In this document: piece after piece, positions 44,061 to 47,710 of the stretch
Position numbering within the stretch: the stretch's first letter is position 1
Layout of the letters: each line of letters opens with the position of its first letter
From: an uncultured Pelagibacteraceae bacterium
GTDB lineage: Bacteria > Pseudomonadota > Alphaproteobacteria > Pelagibacterales > Pelagibacteraceae
Reading direction: 5' to 3'
Length of the DNA stretch: 47,710 bases
Assembly (NCBI GenBank): GCA_902579215.1
Contig: CACHGH010000007.1
Location: 1 to 47,710, forward strand
Notes under the pieces: generated by a model
Seen by the model: the letters and a program-made list of their open reading frames with translations, nothing else
Database searches by the model: none
Told to the model about the DNA's origin: nothing
Made by a program: the position numbers and the translations under genes

Positions 44061-44100
44061 CTAGTGTGGAGTAGTGTGAGGTAGTGTGAGCTAGTGTGTC
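44061..44100. repeat. Four-unit 10-bp tandem repeat
   Basis: Units CTAGTGTGGA, GTAGTGTGAG, GTAGTGTGAG, CTAGTGTGTC: exact period of ten with core TAGTGTG in every unit. It lies four bases before the remnant of the small ORF6C-like gene. Period equals about one helical turn, so phased protein binding or replication slippage are both possible. Confidence 0.85.
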
Positions 44101-44103
44101 CCT

Positions 44104-44172
44104 CTAATGCCGTAAATAATCGCCAGCTTCCTGAATAATTTTCCAGAGTTTACTAGCGTTTTCTTTGTTCAT
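44104..44172 (-). pseudogene. Truncated copy of the 75-aa small gene
   Basis: The first 62 bases match the start of the gene at 42791-43018 at 58 of 62 positions, and all four differences are silent third-position changes. The reading then diverges and stops after 22 codons (MNKENASKLWKIIQEAGDYL then RH). It is either a remnant after recombination or a tiny ORF from a diverged relative. Confidence 0.75.
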
Positions 44173-44231
44173 ATATATTTATAATGTCATTTTTTAGTTT
44201 ATAAAATAAACTATTAAAAATTTTAAATTAT

Positions 44232-45014
44232 ATGAGTTGTTTGATTTCGTCCATTCATTACTGTCCAGTTAAATCTTTATCTTATCAAAGTCTTAATTCT
44301 TGTAATATTAAAAAGAATTTAGGTATTATAAATGATAGAGCATTTGCATTTTCAAGAGGTATTGATTTAGATAAAGCAAAGTTAATTGAAAGCAATCCAA
44401 ACGAAAGAAAGCTTAATCATTTATTAACACTAAAAAACTCACCTTCATTAAATAAATATAATTTTGAGTATAAAAATGATGAACTATCTTTGATAAAAAA
44501 TGATGAAAAATTAATATCAATTTCAATAAATAACCTAGAAGAACATTCTAATCTTTCAAATAAATTGATAGAATTGGAAAGTTCCTTATTAAAACCGATT
44601 TTTCTTTTAAAAAACCAAGTCTTTCCATTTTTTGATACATCGCATTCAAATAATGTATTTAATTCTATGTCTTTAATAAATCTTAACAGTTTGAAGGATT
44701 TTGAATTAAAAATTAATAAAAAAATTGAACTTCAAAGATTTAGAGGAAATTTTTATGTTGATGGTATTGATGCATGGGAAGAAAGAAACTGGGTAAATAA
44801 AACTATAAAAATAAACAATATTTCGTTTCAAGTTGAGAAAAATATTCCCAGATGTGTTGCAATAAATTTAAAACCTAAAACTGATGACAATAGTTTGAAC
44901 TTACTTCAATCATTAAAGAAAGTTTATAATCATTTTGATATGGGTATTTATTTGCGTCCATTAGACGATGGAAAAATTAATATTGGTGATAAAATTGAGA
45001 TAAATAAGGAATAA
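44232..45014 (+). CDS. MOSC domain protein
   Basis: 260-aa MOSC protein with an N-terminal beta-barrel MOSC_N domain (SSIHYCPVKSLSYQSL at 6-21) and a C-terminal MOSC domain. The conserved Cys that holds sulfur or molybdenum is in NIPRCVAINLKP near 212; LQRFRGNFYVDG near 167-178 is the MOSC strand motif (RFRpN). It may be a sulfur carrier or a molybdenum reductase like YcbX/mARC, detoxifying N-hydroxylated bases. The Moco genes mobA/moeA at 38857 could supply its cofactor. It follows the repeat region and precedes the EhuB-like gene by 109 bases. Confidence 0.85.
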   Translation: MSCLISSIHYCPVKSLSYQSLNSCNIKKNLGIINDRAFAFSRGIDLDKAKLIESNPNERKLNHLLTLKNSPSLNKYNFEYKNDELSLIKNDEKLISISINNLEEHSNLSNKLIELESSLLKPIFLLKNQVFPFFDTSHSNNVFNSMSLINLNSLKDFELKINKKIELQRFRGNFYVDGIDAWEERNWVNKTIKINNISFQVEKNIPRCVAINLKPKTDDNSLNLLQSLKKVYNHFDMGIYLRPLDDGKINIGDKIEINKE

Positions 45015-45123
45015 AGAACAAAAAATTTTTTTTGAGCAACCTCAGATTGAAATATTTCTTATATACAAACTAACTATTTTTTAGTTAAATTATTTTTCAA
45101 AAAATTAATTAAGGGGGAAAAAA

Positions 45124-45969
45124 ATGAATAAATTTTTTAAATCATTTACAGTTTTTCTTGTTATCCTTTTTAGTATTTCTTCTGTTAGTGCTGCAACATT
45201 AACTGAGAGATTAAAAGATGGACACAAGTTAAGACTAGGTTTTGGTACTGCTGTGCCATGGGCTTATGCAGGAGATAACGGTGAAGCATTAGGATTTGTT
45301 AATATGATTGCTTTAACTGTTTTAGAGGAAATGGGAATTACAGAGCACGAAACTAAAGTTTTTGAATGGTCTGGACTAATTCCAGGAATTAACGCTGATA
45401 GATCTGATATGATAACAGGTGGTATGTATATCTTGAAAAGCAGATGTGCAAATATCAACTTTTCAGATCCTATAGGAGTTTTTGGTGATGCTATGTTAGT
45501 TCCAAAAGGAAACCCTAAAGGAATTAATAATTATGCAGACGTTATAAGAACTGGTGCAACACTTGTAACTGGCGCTGGTTTCAATACTGTAGAAGCTGCT
45601 AAAAAATTCGGTGTTCCAGATAGTCAAATGCTTTTAGTTGAAGGTGAAGTAGGAATACTTGCAGCAATGAAAGCAGGAAGAGCAGATGCTGCTGTTCAAA
45701 CATTTTTTGGTGCAAAAGAGCATGAAGAAAAAACAGGTGGTGCATTTGAAGTTACTGATCCTAAGTTAATGCCTAAAGAAACAGTAAACGTAGTAGGTAT
45801 TGGTTTTAGAAAAAGTGATGATGAATTTAGAAAAGCATTTAATGCTGCTTTAGCTAAAGTTATGGCTAATCCTGCGAAGATGTTAGAGAGAGCAGGTGAA
45901 TATGGGTATGATAAAGCTCAATTACCTCCTGCTGACATGACTACTGAGTGGGCTTGCTCAACTAAGTAG
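45124..45969 (+). CDS. ehuB: EhuB-like periplasmic solute-binding protein
   Basis: 281-aa SBP_bac_3 family protein. A signal peptide (1-23, SSVSA) precedes LRLGFGTAVPWAYAGDNGEALGFVN, and the WSGLIPGINADRSDMITGGMYI segment and RCANINFSDPIG follow as in ectoine/hydroxyectoine-binding EhuB proteins. GEVGILAAMKAGRADAAVQT is in the second lobe. An AAGGGGGA ribosome site precedes the ATG. The operon continues with two permeases and an EhuA-like ATPase. Amino-acid (arginine/glutamine-type) binding is the alternative; ligand-pocket residues were not compared. Confidence 0.78.
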   Translation: MNKFFKSFTVFLVILFSISSVSAATLTERLKDGHKLRLGFGTAVPWAYAGDNGEALGFVNMIALTVLEEMGITEHETKVFEWSGLIPGINADRSDMITGGMYILKSRCANINFSDPIGVFGDAMLVPKGNPKGINNYADVIRTGATLVTGAGFNTVEAAKKFGVPDSQMLLVEGEVGILAAMKAGRADAAVQTFFGAKEHEEKTGGAFEVTDPKLMPKETVNVVGIGFRKSDDEFRKAFNAALAKVMANPAKMLERAGEYGYDKAQLPPADMTTEWACSTK

Positions 45970-45988
45970 TATTTTAATATAATTTTTT

Positions 45989-46023
45989 AATCAGGCGATC
46001 GAATAACAATGGTCGCCTGATTT
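45989..46023 (+). terminator. Stem-loop after the EhuB-like gene
   Basis: TCAGGCGA (45991-45998) pairs with TCGCCTGA (46013-46020), extended by a U-G and C-G pair inward and A-T pairs outward, giving a stem of about 12 bp with a short loop, followed by TTTC. It has the form of a terminator/attenuator and is placed, like the hairpin at 18241, between a binding-protein gene and its permease genes. Confidence 0.75.
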
Positions 46024-46050
46024 CATTTAACTTTAACTGATAGTTATACA

Positions 46051-46722
46051 TTGAGTTATTTTGCATTCTTAGCTGAACATGGAACAACACTGTTATTGGG
46101 CACAGTCACCACAATCAAGGTATTAGTTTGTTCGATTATTCTTTATGTGATTATTTCAATGATTTTTGGATTAATGCGTTTATCAAAAAATCCAATAATA
46201 CAAGGTACCGCAACTGTTTATATTGAATTTTTTAGAGGGACATCTTTATTGGTTCAATTGTTTTGGGCTTATTATGTATTACCATTTTTTGGTATTTCAT
46301 TAGAAGCTTTTACAGCTGGTGTAGCAGCACTAGGCTTGAACTTTGGTGCGTATGGTGCTGAAATAGTAAGAGGAGGTATCTTAGCAGTTCCCAAAGGACA
46401 ATGGGAGGCTGCACATGCATTAAATTTTAGCCCAGTGAAAAGAATTAAAAGAATTATTATTCCACAAATATTTCCGATTATTTTACCACCTGCTGCAAAC
46501 TTAACTGTAGAACTTTTAAAAGCAACTGCACTTGTGGCCTTAGTTACGGTTGTTGATTTAACTTTTGAAGCAAAACAAATTAATTCTATTACATGGCTTT
46601 CAGCACAATGTTTTGGAACAGCATTATTAATTTATTATTTCATGTCTAGATTTGCTCTTGTTCCTTTTTTAAGATGGTTAGAGGTTTTGGCTGCAAAAAA
46701 AGTTGGAAGGGGAAAGGTATAG
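46051..46722 (+). CDS. ehuC: Polar amino acid/ectoine-type ABC permease (EhuC-like)
   Basis: 223-aa inner-membrane permease of the HisMQ/EhuC class. Five predicted helices, with the coupling loop WEAAHALNFSPVKRIKRIIIPQ near 125-145 for the ATPase. It starts with a TTG at 46051; the next Met in frame is at residue 37, inside TM1, so TTG is needed. It follows the terminator-like hairpin. Its stop lies four bases before the ehuD ATG. Confidence 0.83.
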   Translation: MSYFAFLAEHGTTLLLGTVTTIKVLVCSIILYVIISMIFGLMRLSKNPIIQGTATVYIEFFRGTSLLVQLFWAYYVLPFFGISLEAFTAGVAALGLNFGAYGAEIVRGGILAVPKGQWEAAHALNFSPVKRIKRIIIPQIFPIILPPAANLTVELLKATALVALVTVVDLTFEAKQINSITWLSAQCFGTALLIYYFMSRFALVPFLRWLEVLAAKKVGRGKV

Positions 46723-46726
46723 TTTT

Positions 46727-47404
46727 ATGGAAATGGGTTGGAGATGGGATTTTGCTTATGAAATTTTACCACAGATGTTATGGGCAACGTTAAATACTAT
46801 AATAGCCGCAGGCGTAGGCTATGTAATAGCTTTAGTTGTCGGATTATTTTTTTTACTTGGTCAAAGAACTCCTTCTAAAATTATCAACTTCATAAACAGA
46901 GAAATAGTAGAGTTCATTAGATCAACACCACTTTTAATACAGTTATTTTTTGTTTACTTTGTACTGCCTCAATTTGGTATAAAATTATCTGCATGGTTAT
47001 GTGGAATGATTACTATAGGTCTTCATTTTGGCACATATCTCTCAGAAGTTTATAGAGGTGCACTAGAAGGTGTTCCAAAAACTCAATGGGAAGCTTGTCG
47101 AGCATTGAATTTTTCTACCGTTTATACATACAGAAGAATTGTTTTACCTCAAGCTTTTCCTATAGCAATACCAGGTATGGGAAATTATTTAGTAGGAATT
47201 TTTAAAGATACTCCACTTTTGTCTACAATAGGTGTTGCAGAATTGTTTCATGCTGCAACAGCAGTTGGTGGTTATAATTATAGATATTTGGAACCCTATA
47301 CAATGGTTGGTATAATATTCTTAATTCTTTCTGTGCCAGCAGCTATGTGGGTTAGAAAATTAGAAACCAGAGTAAATGTGGCTCAGGGAAAAATTAAACA
47401 ATGA
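46727..47404 (+). CDS. ehuD: Polar amino acid/ectoine-type ABC permease (EhuD-like)
   Basis: 225-aa second permease subunit with similar topology; the coupling loop is WEACRALNFSTVYTYRRIVLPQ near 135-155. I chose the ATG at 46727 (MEMGWRWDFAYEILPQM) with a GGAAAGG ribosome site located within the end of ehuC. A longer TTG-started reading from 46703 would absorb that site. It is 12 bases before the ATPase gene. Confidence 0.84.
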   Translation: MEMGWRWDFAYEILPQMLWATLNTIIAAGVGYVIALVVGLFFLLGQRTPSKIINFINREIVEFIRSTPLLIQLFFVYFVLPQFGIKLSAWLCGMITIGLHFGTYLSEVYRGALEGVPKTQWEACRALNFSTVYTYRRIVLPQAFPIAIPGMGNYLVGIFKDTPLLSTIGVAELFHAATAVGGYNYRYLEPYTMVGIIFLILSVPAAMWVRKLETRVNVAQGKIKQ

Positions 47405-47416
47405 TGATTTAAAATT

Positions 47417-47710
47417 ATGGAAAATAAAAAGTCTGAGGAAATTATAGTAAAGTTCGATGAGGTAACAAAACAATATGGTGATCTTATAGTTTTGGACAAG
47501 TTAAATTTAGAAATTAAAAAAAATGAGATGGTTTCTATTATTGGACCATCAGGCTCAGGTAAAACAACCGTTCTAAGAGTTTTAATGACTTTAGAAAAGA
47601 TTAATGGAGGAGTTATACATTTAGATGGTGAAACACTTACTCATATGAATTCAAATGGAAAATTAGTTGAAGCTGATGAAAAATATTTAAGAGAGAGACG
47701 ATCTAAGATT
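47417..47710 (+). CDS. ehuA: EhuA-like ABC ATP-binding protein (truncated by window end)
   Basis: First 98 residues of an ATPase, open to the last base of the window. It has FDEVTKQYGDLIVLDKLNL, Walker A GPSGSGKTT near 44-52, then VLRVLMTLEKINGGVIHLDGE and an insert LTHMNSNGKLVEADEKYLRER. That LTHM...LV.A.E..L.. insert is, as I recall, typical of EhuA over GlnQ-type ATPases, and supports an ectoine-type importer. The start ATG is 12 bases after ehuD. Confidence 0.82.
   Translation, partial: MENKKSEEIIVKFDEVTKQYGDLIVLDKLNLEIKKNEMVSIIGPSGSGKTTVLRVLMTLEKINGGVIHLDGETLTHMNSNGKLVEADEKYLRERRSKI

Larger units (their letters stand above)
43924..44231. other. Intergenic region with repeats and a gene remnant
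   Basis: About 308 bases between the islet and the MOSC gene. It contains the right 19-bp repeat (43977-43995), a four-unit 10-bp tandem repeat (44061-44100) and a truncated copy of the 42791 gene (44104-44172). The rest is AT-rich and shows no gene, tRNA or terminator that I can recognise. Confidence 0.7.

Noticed and set aside
43924-44231. Search for tRNA, integrase or CRISPR array near the islet
   Set aside because: No cloverleaf, no recombinase frame and no spaced palindromic repeats were seen; the tandem repeat has no spacers.
46703-46726. TTG-started extension of the EhuD-like permease
   Set aside because: It covers a good GGAAAGG ribosome site for the ATG at 46727 and adds residues not expected before the first helix.

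Overview
This A+T-rich, very gene-dense window looks like a chromosome segment of a SAR11-type (Pelagibacterales) marine alphaproteobacterium. Supporting this: intergenic gaps are short, many start/stop codons overlap, a tandem glycine riboswitch sits in front of gcvT, and most of the content is for catabolism of methylated amines, compatible solutes and one-carbon units. No rRNA, tRNA, transposase, integrase or CRISPR array was recognised. All functional names rest on motifs and family resemblance read by eye; no database search was run.

Layout. 1-41 is the start of a truncated exported protein. 116-5003 (minus) is a tight five-gene set: luciferase-like flavin monooxygenase, AA_synth protein, alpha/beta hydrolase, aldehyde dehydrogenase and EamA transporter, resembling in composition a ring-cleavage route for an N-heterocycle (trigonelline-like). 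5103-7678 (minus) carries an Fe(II)/2-oxoglutarate oxygenase, an arginine:glycine amidinotransferase-like enzyme and a betainyl-CoA-thioesterase-like protein. 7777-13852 holds pseudoazurin, an orphan ProV-type ATPase, a BKACE enzyme (dehydrocarnitine cleavage type), a gamma-butyrobetaine hydroxylase, an aldehyde dehydrogenase and a beta-hydroxyacid dehydrogenase. Together with the thioesterase these suggest gamma-butyrobetaine -> carnitine -> glycine betaine.

13913-20382 (plus) has an EutA-like and a DoeA-like (ectoine hydrolase family) protein followed by a complete Pot-type ABC importer. 20424-20588 is a tandem glycine riboswitch controlling gcvT-gcvH-gcvP, whose inter-aptamer linker is perfectly complementary to the gcvT start region. 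24936-29912 is a membrane-lipid set (FAD oxidoreductase, frameshifted DUF1365, cyclopropane-synthase-like methyltransferase, DUF3833 lipoprotein, SDR, TspO). 29915-31018 is a DAO/FOXRED1-like amine oxidase.

31021-38812 (minus) is an NAD-linked molybdenum formate dehydrogenase operon with FdhD, HPP and IscU-like proteins, an unlisted 57-aa membrane protein and SelO. mobA-moeA run divergently, and a MOSC protein lies further on. 40753-42790 pairs a second EamA transporter with a second amidinotransferase. 42791-44231 is a small variable islet: three unknown small genes bracketed by 19-bp direct repeats, plus an intact and a truncated copy of one small gene. 45124-47710 is an EhuBCDA-like importer (ectoine/hydroxyectoine or amino-acid type), cut by the window end.

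Taken together, methylated osmolytes are imported, demethylated and cleaved to glycine; glycine is split by the glycine cleavage system under riboswitch control; and C1 units can be burned to CO2 by formate dehydrogenase.
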